61,096 nt of DNA from Ichthyenterobacterium magnum (GTDB taxonomy: Bacteria > Bacteroidota > Bacteroidia > Flavobacteriales > Flavobacteriaceae), in NCBI RefSeq assembly GCF_003610635.1, contig NZ_RAQJ01000008.1, positions 1 through 61,096 of the forward strand, given 5' to 3'. The translations under genes were made by a program, and so were the position numbers. The notes beneath the pieces are model-generated. The model did no database searches. It was not told the origin of the DNA and saw only the letters and a list, made by a program, of their open reading frames with translations. Below, one piece after another: positions 1 through 8,316 of this stretch; within the stretch, counting starts at the first letter, position 1; every line of letters begins with the position of its first letter.

Positions 1-99
1 CGACTACGTCCGAATCCACTCGGAATTGCTAAAGTCAGTGCTTAACCGAAAATCATTATCTTTAATCCCGTAACTGACGGTTATACGAGACCGTTATAA
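1..99 (+). repeat. attC-like site 0 (left-truncated)
   Basis: The right part of an attC-like element, cut by the window edge. It ends in CGGTTATACGAGACCG^TT, and its sequence closely matches the complete site at 53228-53365 (same GTCCGAATCCACTCGGAATTG and CCGTAACTGACGGTTATAC blocks). The first bases of the next unit (GTTATAAAC) are complementary to GTTTATAAC at 790-798. Confidence 0.75.
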
Positions 100-104
100 A
101 CAAG

Positions 105-797
105 TTGAAAAAAGTACTACAATTAATATTTTTAGTTATTGGATTAACATCTTGCGAAGCTCAAGAAGTTAACGGAATATGGATGTCATATCAGAATTAT
201 GTTATTGACACAAATTCAATGTACACTTCTGGGAATGAAGGAGTGTTAATCGACTTTGACAATCAAACTATCGGAACTATAAATTCGGACAGTATTGTCA
301 AAATAAAAATTGATATGAAAAAGTCAAGATTATTTATGACAACCGACACTCTAAATGTTGACTTTAAAGTTTACCGAAAAGACTCAATTGGAATTGACTT
401 TGGACAAAATATGATGCACGTATTTCGACCTCTGAACTTAAATCACAAATTGAATACTGAAAAAAAACTAATTAAGGACTTTTTGATTAAAAATAAGTTT
501 GAGAAAATTAACGGAGAAATTGATATAGAATTCAGTGATAAATTTTTCTTTCGTGACGTTATGTTTGAGAAACCGATTAAGAAAAATGCTCTGATAAATA
601 AAAGCTGGGACGATGAAGGATATTGGTTAGTCAAAGAAATTAAACAGAACTTTTTCTTAATATTTACTCTTGACCAAACTACTGACCAGAATATTTATCA
701 AATTTTATCACTTGACGAATGTAAAATGGAACTTTTACAATTGCAAGAAGCTGAATTTGGAAATGCAAAAATAACTGAATTAAAAACCTGTTTATAA
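105..797 (+). CDS. Putative lipoprotein, cassette 1, TTG start
   Basis: A 230-aa protein of unknown function. Residues 1-17 form a lipoprotein signal with lipobox LTSC, so the mature protein should be a membrane-anchored lipoprotein. The rest is a mixed alpha/beta soluble domain that I do not recognise. No ATG gives the signal peptide; the start is a TTG ten bases after the CG^TT boundary of the upstream attC-like site. The TAA stop at 795-797 lies inside the R'' arm of the downstream site, so gene and recombination site overlap. There is no room for a promoter between the boundary and the start, so expression would have to come from the site or from upstream. Confidence 0.7.
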   Translation: MKKVLQLIFLVIGLTSCEAQEVNGIWMSYQNYVIDTNSMYTSGNEGVLIDFDNQTIGTINSDSIVKIKIDMKKSRLFMTTDTLNVDFKVYRKDSIGIDFGQNMMHVFRPLNLNHKLNTEKKLIKDFLIKNKFEKINGEIDIEFSDKFFFRDVMFEKPIKKNALINKSWDDEGYWLVKEIKQNFFLIFTLDQTTDQNIYQILSLDECKMELLQLQEAEFGNAKITELKTCL

Positions 798-927
798 CAC
801 CGTGTATAATTAATTGCTTTGGCAAGTGCTTATTTGGAAAATTCCTTCGGAATTTTCTATTCGGTTTGTATTTGCTAATTTAGTTGCTGAAACACGCAAC
901 GAAATCATACACAAACTCGTTGTGCAT
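790..927 (+). repeat. attC-like site 1
   Basis: R'' arm GTTTATAAC pairs with the 5' end of cassette 1. L arms are GTGTAT and ATACAC, with a central hairpin GGAAAATTCC/GGAATTTTC with loop TTC. The site ends CTCG^TTGTGCATA. The bases after the boundary (GTTGTGCATA) are complementary to TATGCACAAC at 5759-5768, the end of cassette 2. Confidence 0.85.
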
Positions 928-966
928 AATGCGGAAAAACGACAAAACATTGAAAATTTGAACTAT

Positions 967-1059
967 AAAAGCCAGCCGCATAAATAGCACATTTGTTTTT
1001 TTTCCAACGCAAAAGCCAACGCTAAAAAAAACAAAAGAGCTATTTTAGCCAACGCTCGA
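967..1059 (+). repeat. Leader hairpin element L1 of the type I RM cassette
   Basis: About 93 bp that align over their full length, at roughly 80% identity, with 46215-46308, the leader of the DndD-like cassette. The core 984-1043 folds as ATAGC-ACA-TTTG plus a T run, paired with an A run plus CAAA-AGA-GCTAT. Where L1 and the other copy differ, both sides of the stem change together. The loop and flank carry CCAACGCAAAAGCCAACGCT and GCCAACGCTC. The function is unknown. Confidence 0.7.
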
Positions 1060-1089
1060 CAACAGCGATAAAAAGAAGAAATAAAATAT

Positions 1090-3156
1090 ATGTTCGAACA
1101 AACATTTAAAAATATAGACGACCTGCTTTACAAAGATTCAGGTGCAGATAGTGAATTAGATTACATAGGACAAACCTCTTGGGTTATGTTCTTACGCTAC
1201 TTGGACGAATTAGAACAGGACAAAGCAGACGAAGCGGAATTAAAAGGAGAAGAATACAAATTCATTTTAGATGAAGAATATCGTTGGCCAAATTGGGCAA
1301 TGCCAAAAGGTGCTGACGGAAAATTAGACCATCACAAAGCTATGACAGGACCAGACTTGGTTCAGTTTGTAGATAACCGTTTATTTCCATATTTAGCAGA
1401 ATTCAAACAAAAAGCTGATAATCCTAAAACCATTGAATATAAGATTGGGGAAATTTTCTCTGAACTAAAAAACAAAATTCAAAGTGGTTACAACTTGCGT
1501 GAAATTTTAGAATACGCAGACGAATTGCCTTTCCGAGCTTCAACCGATAAACATGAATTAAGTCACTTGTACGAAAGCAAGATTAAGAACATGGGAAATG
1601 CAGGTCGTAATGGTGGACAATACTACACACCAAGACCATTAATTCGAGCTATGATTAACGTAGTTGACCCACAAATTGGCGAAAAAATTTATGATGGTGC
1701 AGCAGGTTCTTGTGGTTTCTTATGCGAGGCGTACGAATACATGTACGAACGCATGGAAAAAACAACCGACAATCTTAAAACCTTACAAGAAGAAACGCTT
1801 TACGGAAAAGAGAAAAAGAATTTGGCGTATGTAATTGGAATTATGAATATGATTCTTCATGGCATTGAAGCACCAAATATTATTCATGTAAATACATTGG
1901 GAGAAAATATTCGTGATATTCAAGAGAAAAACCGTTATCACGTAATTTTAGCAAATCCACCATTTGGCGGAAAAGAAAGAAAAGAAGTTCAACAAAACTT
2001 TGATATAAAAACAGGAGAAACAGCTTCGCTGTTTCTTCAACATTTTATTAAAAGTTTAAAAGCTGGTGGTAGAGCTGCAATAGTTATAAAAAACACTTTT
2101 TTAAGTAATGCCGATAATGCTTCTATTTCATTAAGGAAACATTTATTAGAAAGTTGTGATTTACATACAATATTAGATTTACCAGTAGGTACTTTTACTG
2201 GAGTTGGTCAAAAAACTGTGGTTTTATTTTTCACAAAAGGTTCACCAACAAAAAAGATTTGGACTTACGAACTTAAAGTTGATAGAAGTTTAGGTAAACG
2301 TTCACCTTTAGCGGATAATGATTTAGTAGAGTTTTTAGAAAAGCAGAACAATTTTGAAGTTTCAGACAATTCTTGGTTTACTCACGTTTCCGAAATTGAC
2401 GAGAATAGTTTTGATTTAAAAATAAGTAACCCAAATAAAGCGGATGAGATTTCTGACAGGTTACCAAATGATATTGTTGAAGAGATTACATCACTTAATG
2501 ATGAAACAAATCAATTATTAAATGATGGTTTTTTTCAGAGATACTTACAGGCTTTGGATTCCAACAGGCAAGAAGAATGGGAAATAAGTACATTAGGTCA
2601 ATCCTGTGATTTCTTTAATGGTAAAGCACATGAAAAAGCAATTGACATCAATGGCGATTTTGTAGTTGTAAATTCTAAATTTATTTCGACAGAAGGAGAA
2701 GTACGTAAATTTACTCAAAATCAAATTTTTCCATTATTCGAAAATGATGTAGTTCTCGTGATGAGTGATGTACCAAATGGAAAAGCACTTGCAAAATGCT
2801 TCTTAATTGATGAAGATGATAAATATTCTCTGAATCAACGTATTTGTGCAATACGTTCAGATAGATTTAATAGTAAATTTTTATACTATCAATTAAATAG
2901 AAACAAGCACTATTTAAAATTCAATAATGGAGAAAACCAGACTAATTTGAGGAAATCGGATATTTTAGATTGTCCTTTAATTATTCCACCAATTGAAATT
3001 CAAAATCAAATAGTTGAAGTTTTGGATAGGATGAAAGAAATCACAGACCAAGTAGAACTTAATATTAAAGCAAATTCAGCTTTAATTGAAGAGCTTAAAT
3101 TATCTGTTTCTGGTTTACCGTTTTTAATTGAAAATAATGAATTAGCAGAAAATTAA
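1090..3156 (+). CDS. Type I restriction-modification HsdM-HsdS fusion
   Basis: A 688-aa protein joining a type I N6-adenine DNA methyltransferase to a specificity half-subunit. Residues 1-170 resemble the HsdM N-terminal helical domain. Motif I-like YDGAAGSCGF is at 201-210 and the catalytic motif NPPF at 289-292. From about residue 495 (EEWEISTLGQ) to 640 there is one HsdS target-recognition domain, followed by a coiled-coil helix (NQIVEVLDRMKEI...). HsdM proteins are usually about 500 aa and HsdS is a separate two-TRD protein; here there is one TRD and no separate hsdS, so the active enzyme probably pairs two fusion chains to read a palindromic or bipartite site (inference). One base separates it from the hsdR gene. 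ATG start behind AAATAT. Confidence 0.9.
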   Translation: MFEQTFKNIDDLLYKDSGADSELDYIGQTSWVMFLRYLDELEQDKADEAELKGEEYKFILDEEYRWPNWAMPKGADGKLDHHKAMTGPDLVQFVDNRLFPYLAEFKQKADNPKTIEYKIGEIFSELKNKIQSGYNLREILEYADELPFRASTDKHELSHLYESKIKNMGNAGRNGGQYYTPRPLIRAMINVVDPQIGEKIYDGAAGSCGFLCEAYEYMYERMEKTTDNLKTLQEETLYGKEKKNLAYVIGIMNMILHGIEAPNIIHVNTLGENIRDIQEKNRYHVILANPPFGGKERKEVQQNFDIKTGETASLFLQHFIKSLKAGGRAAIVIKNTFLSNADNASISLRKHLLESCDLHTILDLPVGTFTGVGQKTVVLFFTKGSPTKKIWTYELKVDRSLGKRSPLADNDLVEFLEKQNNFEVSDNSWFTHVSEIDENSFDLKISNPNKADEISDRLPNDIVEEITSLNDETNQLLNDGFFQRYLQALDSNRQEEWEISTLGQSCDFFNGKAHEKAIDINGDFVVVNSKFISTEGEVRKFTQNQIFPLFENDVVLVMSDVPNGKALAKCFLIDEDDKYSLNQRICAIRSDRFNSKFLYYQLNRNKHYLKFNNGENQTNLRKSDILDCPLIIPPIEIQNQIVEVLDRMKEITDQVELNIKANSALIEELKLSVSGLPFLIENNELAEN

Positions 3157-3157
3157 C

Positions 3158-5611
3158 ATGAACGAAGCACAAACTAAACATGATTTAATAGAACCAGCAT
3201 TGCGTGAAGCAGGTTGGGGAATTGTTGAAGGCAGTCGTTTGCGTTTGGAGTTTCCTATTACCAAAGGTCGTTTAATTGGTCAAAACAGAAGAGCAACACC
3301 TCTTTTTGCTGATTACGTTTTAGAATACAAAAACAGAAGAATTGGTTTAATAGAAGCAAAAAAAAGAGATTTATATTATACAGATGGAGTTGGTCAAGCC
3401 AAAGATTATGCAGAACGCCTCAACATTCGTTTCAGTTATGCTACAAATGGTTTAAAAATTTACGGAATAGATATAGAAGAAGCTACAGAAGGAGATGTAT
3501 CTAAATACCCAACACCAGACGAGCTTTGGGAAATGACCTACCCAACACCCAAAGAAGATTACAAAATTGAAATTGCCAATTGGAAAGACCGCCTTTTTGC
3601 AATCCCATTTGAGGATAGAGGTGGAACTTGGCAACCAAGATATTATCAACAGAATGCAATCGCCAAAGTAATAGAAGCTGTTTCTGAAAAAAAAGACAGA
3701 ATTCTACTAACATTGGCAACAGGAACAGGAAAAACAGCTATTGCGTTTCAAATAGCTTGGAAATTATTTCATGCTAAATGGAATTTAAGACGTGATGCAA
3801 GCAGAGCACCAAGAATTTTGTTTTTGGCTGATAGAAACATTTTAGCAGACCAAGCTTTTAATGCTTTCAATGCATTTGATACAATAGATGAAAATATCAA
3901 GGTACGTATTCGACCTTCCGAAATTAAAAAGAAAGGTGGTGTTCCAAAAAACGGAAGTATCTTTTTTACTATTTTTCAAAGTTTCATGACCAATGTTAAA
4001 ACGGAAACGGAATTTGAAGAAGAAGAGGAATTGCAAGCAGCAGAACCACAAGTAGTTTATGATGTTTCTAATTTTAATTTCGGTCAATATCCAAATGATT
4101 TTTTCGACTTTATCATTATTGATGAATGCCACAGAGGTGGTGCAAATGACGAAAGTTCTTGGCGTGCAATAATGGACTACTTCTCGCCTGCTGTACAATT
4201 GGGTTTAACAGCAACACCAAGAAGAGATGTAAATGGAGATACCTATGATTACTTTGGAGAGCCAGTTTATAGTTATAAATTAAAAGACGGAATTAATGAT
4301 GGTTTCTTAACGCCTTTTAAAGTCAAAGAAATAGATACTACAATAGATGATTACACCTATACTTCTGATGATGAAGTAGAAGGCGAAATTGAAGAAGGTA
4401 GAGAATATACAGAAGCTGATTTTAATAGAATTATTGAGATTAAAGCAAGAGAAGAATACAGAGTAAAACTCTTCATGGATTCTATAAATCAAAACCAAAA
4501 AACATTGGTTTTCTGTGCAACTCAAATTCATGCAGCAGCAGTTAGAGATTTAATTAATCAATATGCCAAAAGTAGAAATACAAATTATTGCCATAGAGTA
4601 ACTGCGGATGATGGAAAAATCGGAGAGCAACATTTAAGAGATTTTCAAGATAATGAAAAGAGTATTCCAACAATTCTAACAACTTCACAGAAGTTAAGTA
4701 CAGGAGTTGATGCACCTGAAATTAGAAATATCGTTTTAATGCGACCAGTTAATTCAATGGTTGAATTTAAACAAATAGTTGGTAGAGGAACTCGACTTTT
4801 TGATGGAAAAGATTATTTTACAATTTTTGATTTCGTTAATGCTCACAATCATTTCCAAGACCCAGAATGGGATGGAGAACCGTTAGAACCTGAACAACCA
4901 ACAGGAGGAGGAACACCAAGACCTTGCAATATTTGTGGAGAAACACCTTGTGTTTGCGAAAGACCTGAACCTGAACCTTGTCCTGAATGTGATAATATTC
5001 CTTGTGTTTGTGAAACGCCACCAAGAAGAATGATAAAAGTTAAACTCTCTGATAACAAAGTGAGAGAAATAGATTCAATGGTTAAAACTTCATTTTGGAG
5101 CCCAACAGGAAAACCGATTTCCTCTCAAGAATTTATTGAACAATTGTTTGGCGATTTACCTACATTCTTTACAAACGAAAATGAATTACGCCAACTTTGG
5201 AGTTTACCAAGCACTCGTAAAAAACTGCTCACAGAATTAAGCGAAAAAGGATATACAAATTCGCAATTAGAAGATTTGAGAAACCTAATTCACGGAGAAG
5301 ATAGCGACCTTTTTGATGTGTTAAGTTATGTTGCTTATCACAAAGACCTTGTTCCAAGATTGGAAAGAGCAGGAAGAGCAAAAATTCAAATGAATGATTA
5401 CAACCAAAAGCAACAAGAGTTTTTGAATTTTGTGTTGGAACAATACGTAAAAGAAGGAGTTGACGAATTAGACGATTCTAAACTTCCGAATTTATTGGAA
5501 TTGAAATACAAAGCTATTGCAGATGCAAAACGTGAATTAGGAGATATTAAGTCGATTAGAGAAACCTTTATCGGATTTCAAGAATACTTATATCAAGAAA
5601 GAGCAATTTAG
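3158..5611 (+). CDS. hsdR: Type I restriction enzyme R subunit (EcoEI-like HsdR)
   Basis: An 817-aa ATP-dependent DNA translocase/endonuclease subunit. The nuclease domain is N-terminal, with D52...E66-A-K68 (PD-(D/E)XK pattern). SF2 helicase motifs follow: TGTGKT near 188-193, DECH at 322-325, LTATP shortly after, and the motif VI-like VGRGTR. The C-terminal 180 residues match the EcoEI R-type C-terminal domain (RRMIKVKLSDNKVREID onward). Just before it, around residues 588-622, is an unusual Cys-rich insert with two similar units, CNICGETPCVC and CPECDNIPCVC, which could bind metal. The gene starts one base after the HsdM-HsdS fusion, so the two form a two-gene operon in one cassette. Confidence 0.92.
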   Translation: MNEAQTKHDLIEPALREAGWGIVEGSRLRLEFPITKGRLIGQNRRATPLFADYVLEYKNRRIGLIEAKKRDLYYTDGVGQAKDYAERLNIRFSYATNGLKIYGIDIEEATEGDVSKYPTPDELWEMTYPTPKEDYKIEIANWKDRLFAIPFEDRGGTWQPRYYQQNAIAKVIEAVSEKKDRILLTLATGTGKTAIAFQIAWKLFHAKWNLRRDASRAPRILFLADRNILADQAFNAFNAFDTIDENIKVRIRPSEIKKKGGVPKNGSIFFTIFQSFMTNVKTETEFEEEEELQAAEPQVVYDVSNFNFGQYPNDFFDFIIIDECHRGGANDESSWRAIMDYFSPAVQLGLTATPRRDVNGDTYDYFGEPVYSYKLKDGINDGFLTPFKVKEIDTTIDDYTYTSDDEVEGEIEEGREYTEADFNRIIEIKAREEYRVKLFMDSINQNQKTLVFCATQIHAAAVRDLINQYAKSRNTNYCHRVTADDGKIGEQHLRDFQDNEKSIPTILTTSQKLSTGVDAPEIRNIVLMRPVNSMVEFKQIVGRGTRLFDGKDYFTIFDFVNAHNHFQDPEWDGEPLEPEQPTGGGTPRPCNICGETPCVCERPEPEPCPECDNIPCVCETPPRRMIKVKLSDNKVREIDSMVKTSFWSPTGKPISSQEFIEQLFGDLPTFFTNENELRQLWSLPSTRKKLLTELSEKGYTNSQLEDLRNLIHGEDSDLFDVLSYVAYHKDLVPRLERAGRAKIQMNDYNQKQQEFLNFVLEQYVKEGVDELDDSKLPNLLELKYKAIADAKRELGDIKSIRETFIGFQEYLYQERAI

Positions 5612-5618
5612 AATGAAA

Positions 5619-5705
5619 GCCAACGCTCAAAGCCATACACATTCGCAATTCGCTAAAGCCAACGCTACGCCAAAAATTGCAAAAGAGTATGTCTTGCCAA
5701 CGCTC
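5619..5705 (+). repeat. Trailer hairpin element T1 of the type I RM cassette
   Basis: About 87 bp with about 85% identity to 52433-52519, behind the DndE-HerA gene. The core 5634-5691 folds as CATAC-ACA-TTCGCAATT paired with AATTGCAAA-AGA-GTATG, with the same ACA/AGA internal loop seen in leader element L1. GCCAACGCT occurs before, in the loop of, and after the hairpin. It lies between the hsdR stop and attC-like site 2 and is unlikely to code. Confidence 0.7.
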
Positions 5706-5758
5706 AATTTAGAACTAAATAACAAACATCGGAAAGACAAGCTGAACGGAAAAAGCAC

Positions 5759-5958
5759 TATGCACAACAACGTGTATAAAACATAGCTATTACAGGCTTT
5801 TCGAGAGGTTTTTGTATATTTACAAAGTACGCCAAATTTTTTATTTGGTTATATTTATAAAAGAAAATTAAACATAAAAATAAAAAATTCGGCTCGTGCT
5901 AAATCCGAAAAGTTAGTGTTTATTTATACGCTACGTTTCATACACAAGACCGATGGAA
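5759..5958 (+). repeat. attC-like site 2 (long variant)
   Basis: R'' TATGCACAAC is the exact complement of the 5' end of cassette 2. L arms are GTGTAT (5772) and ATACAC (5940). The 194-bp body is longer than most and holds an inner CCAAAT/ATTTGG stem. It ends AAGACCG followed by ATGGAAC instead of the usual TTRR, so the right boundary has been altered by the next element. Confidence 0.65.
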
Positions 5959-6030
5959 CACATTCGCCAAAGGCGAACTTTAATTACTTCGTGCTTCGCA
6001 CTCCCGTCCTTAAAGTAAATGTGTTCCATC
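5953..6030 (+). repeat. Perfect-ended inverted repeat (non-coding mini unit)
   Basis: GATGGAACACATT at the left is the reverse complement of AATGTGTTCCATC at the right; inside are GGCGAA and CTTCG palindromic steps. I see no ORF. The unit starts exactly at the right edge of attC-like site 2 and its right arm runs straight into the 6023-6308 element. It may be a gene-less cassette or the body of one. Confidence 0.6.
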
Positions 6031-6308
6031 TAAGGGGTTAAACCAAATTACTAGTTTGAACTAAATATAAGTATATCGCCTTTAGCAAGCTTCGAGCTAA
6101 AACGTGTAACATCGTCGGTTAAAAGTAATTTGGTACAGCTTCTCTAACTCCCAATAAAATAAAATGGCAATTTACGATGATTAACATCATCTAATTGATG
6201 AACAATTCCATAATCTTATAAGGAAGAGGCTTATCATAGAATTGTTATCCATTTTATTGTATCTTCGTTATCATAGCTGAACTACGTTTAACCCCTTAGT
6301 TGTAGCCA
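6023..6308 (+). repeat. Divergent long attC-like element
   Basis: Bounded by CTAAGGGGTTAAAC (6030-6043) and GTTTAACCCCTTAG (6286-6299), a 14-bp perfect inverted repeat. Further nested stems lie inside (AATAAAATGG/CCATTTTATT and AACAATTC/GAATTGTT). Directly after the right arm comes TTGTAGCC, which is complementary to GGCTACAAC at 7707-7715, the end of the following unit. It therefore sits where an attC should be, but has different L boxes and is about twice the usual length. Confidence 0.55.
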
Positions 6309-6337
6309 ATGCGATGAACTGCATAGATTAAAACAAA

Positions 6338-6826
6338 ATGAAAGAAATACTCGAAAAAATATCATCTTATAACATATTCAATTATCTACTTCCCGGAGCT
6401 GTATTTGGTTTTTGGGCGACTAAAGAATATGACTTAACTATACCAACTGATATTCTGACTAATGCATTTGTCTATTATTTTTTAGGTATGATAATTAGTA
6501 GAATTGGTTCATTAATTATTGCACCGATTTTGAAAAAAATGAAGATAACCAAATTTGAGAATTATAAGGACTTCGTTAAAGCTTCTAAAAAAGATGAAAA
6601 AATTGATTTACTATCTGAGGTTAATAATATGTATCGGACAATTATCGCCCTTATAGTAACAATTGGTTTTTTAAAATTTTATAATTGGCTAGAAAGTAAA
6701 CTTATATGGCTGAGTAATTGGAATATAACAATAGGGTTGGTTTTTCTACTTGTTCTGTTTGTTTTATCATATAAGAAACAGACAAAATTTATAACCAAAC
6801 GAATAAAAGCAAATTTAGATGAGTAA
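6338..6826 (+). CDS. Membrane protein, partner of MBL-fold hydrolase
   Basis: A 162-aa protein with four likely membrane segments (about residues 15-30, 42-68, 105-122 and 130-148) and short charged loops. I do not recognise the family. Its last 8 bases overlap the start of the metallo-beta-lactamase-fold gene (ATG at 6819, TAA at 6824-6826), so the two are translationally coupled and form a two-gene cassette. A membrane protein paired with a ComEC-like hydrolase suggests a membrane-linked hydrolase or defence pair (inference). About 30 bases separate the start from the TTGTAGCC boundary. Confidence 0.75.
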   Translation: MKEILEKISSYNIFNYLLPGAVFGFWATKEYDLTIPTDILTNAFVYYFLGMIISRIGSLIIAPILKKMKITKFENYKDFVKASKKDEKIDLLSEVNNMYRTIIALIVTIGFLKFYNWLESKLIWLSNWNITIGLVFLLVLFVLSYKKQTKFITKRIKANLDE

Positions 6827-7700
6827 AGAATGTACAGTTGTATTTTGGGATGTTCAACACGGACATTCAGCATATATAAAAACACCTAATGACAGACATA
6901 TCGTAATAGATTTAGGAACGGGAGATTATTCTGGAAGTAACATAGAGTTTAGTCCACTAAAACATCTGAAAAATAATTATGGAGTTAAGCAACTTGACTA
7001 CGTAATTGTGACTCATCCTCATTTAGACCACATTGATGATATTTTAAATTTTGACCTTTTGGACCCAAAAGTTTTTAGACGACCAAAACATATTACGAAC
7101 AAGGAAGTAATGGATGGAGTTCAAGAAAAGGATAAGCCCAAGTTTAAAAAATATTGTGAAATTAATGACCGTTATAATTCACCTGTAGGTGCTGATAGCA
7201 CAGATAGTGCATCAAATCCTGATAATTGGGGAGGATTAAATATTCAATCCTTTACCCCTTCTAGTTGTAACCATAATAATTTTAACAATCATAGTATAGT
7301 AACTGTAATTGAATATGCTGGAATTAAAGTTGTAATACCTGGAGATAATGAAAAATGTTCATTTGAGGAATTGCTCTTAAGGGAATCATTTAAAAAAGCA
7401 ATTAAAAATTCAGATATATTACTTGCACCACATCACGGAAGAGAATCTGGCTACAATACAGATTTTATGGATTTAGTTAATCCTAGATTGACAGTAGTGT
7501 CTGATGGAAGGTTTTGTGAAACAAGTGCAAACGCAAGGTACTCTGCAAAAAGTAGAGGTTGGTCAGTATATAAAAAAAGTACAGGTATTTCAAAAGACCG
7601 AAAATGTTTAACAACAAATTCCGATGGAGAAGTTCTTGTTTCCTTTGGTTTTTCGTCTGACCCGAATTATAAAAACTTTTTATCAGTAAAAGTGGAATAA
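6819..7700 (+). CDS. ComEC-like metallo-beta-lactamase-fold hydrolase
   Basis: A 293-aa MBL-fold protein. It opens with VVFWDVQHGHSAYIKT, a variant of the ComEC/Rec2-type start DVGQGD. The metal motif HPHLDH is at residues 66-71, a GDNE acidic site at about 174, and APHHGRESG (typical ComEC-type HHG) near 200. There is no membrane domain; the preceding overlapping gene supplies one. Stand-alone ComEC-like hydrolases occur in many bacterial defence and unknown contexts; the substrate may be nucleic acid or a nucleotide phosphoester (inference). The start ATG overlaps the upstream stop by 8 bases. Confidence 0.85.
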   Translation: MSKECTVVFWDVQHGHSAYIKTPNDRHIVIDLGTGDYSGSNIEFSPLKHLKNNYGVKQLDYVIVTHPHLDHIDDILNFDLLDPKVFRRPKHITNKEVMDGVQEKDKPKFKKYCEINDRYNSPVGADSTDSASNPDNWGGLNIQSFTPSSCNHNNFNNHSIVTVIEYAGIKVVIPGDNEKCSFEELLLRESFKKAIKNSDILLAPHHGRESGYNTDFMDLVNPRLTVVSDGRFCETSANARYSAKSRGWSVYKKSTGISKDRKCLTTNSDGEVLVSFGFSSDPNYKNFLSVKVE

Positions 7701-7705
7701 AGCAC

Positions 7706-7842
7706 TGGCTACAACAATGTATAAAAATAATAGCGGTTTAATCGCTAAAACGAAAGTAAATAAATACAAAGAAGGTCTGCATTTAACCGAAAAGTTAGTG
7801 CGTAAAAATCCGCTACTATTCTTATACTAGACCGTTGTAGCA
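7706..7842 (+). repeat. attC-like site 3
   Basis: R'' TGGCTACAAC matches the unit start GTTGTAGCC at 6299. L arms GTATAA / TTATAC and inner AATAGCGG / CCGCTACTATT pair. It ends GACCG^TTGTAGCAC. It is nearly the same sequence as site 18 (52574-52710), so it belongs to the same site subfamily. Confidence 0.85.
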
Positions 7843-7845
7843 CAT

Positions 7846-8316
7846 TTGAGTGAAAAACCGAAAACATTGAATAAAGGAAAGAATTTAGCATATATTGGAA
7901 TTACTGTAAACCTAATAATTGCAGGAATTATAATTATTTCTATGTTTGGAAAGTTTAGTGATTTGATTGACATCATATCTGATTGGCCTTTAAATTTAGG
8001 AATTGGAATTACAGCTCTTTATATTTCAGGAAATTACATAGGAAAGAAAATGGAATATTTAATTAACCATAAAAATTGGAATTCTATTTTAATTGGAATA
8101 ATTGGTCTATTATCAATCTTATTAATCGGAATATTTTTTGGTTCGACAGTTGGTTTTCTACAAGAAGGAATTGAAAATATTGGACAAGAAAACGGGTTGA
8201 AAAATGCTTTAATCGATTATTATATTAAACCCTTATTTTGGATAATTCTATTTGGAATAATTCCAACAATTTTAGTTGGTGGAATTATGGGTTGGAATCT
8301 AAAAACAAAAGCTTGA
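7846..8316 (+). CDS. Small membrane protein, cassette 4, TTG start
   Basis: A 156-aa hydrophobic protein with four likely membrane helices (about residues 14-36, 47-66, 83-106, 130-150). Family unknown. No ATG lies before the first membrane helix; the TTG at 7846, eleven bases after the CG^TT boundary, gives MSEKPKTLNKGKN, a short basic cytoplasmic lead. The gene overlaps the next one at TTGA (8313-8316). Confidence 0.65.
   Translation: MSEKPKTLNKGKNLAYIGITVNLIIAGIIIISMFGKFSDLIDIISDWPLNLGIGITALYISGNYIGKKMEYLINHKNWNSILIGIIGLLSILLIGIFFGSTVGFLQEGIENIGQENGLKNALIDYYIKPLFWIILFGIIPTILVGGIMGWNLKTKA

Noticed and set aside
834..864. Central hairpins of the sites as rho-independent terminators
   Set aside because: Stems such as GGAAAATTCC/GGAATTTTC are AT-rich and not followed by a T tract; they are better explained as the apical part of the folded site. 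Some attenuation cannot be excluded.
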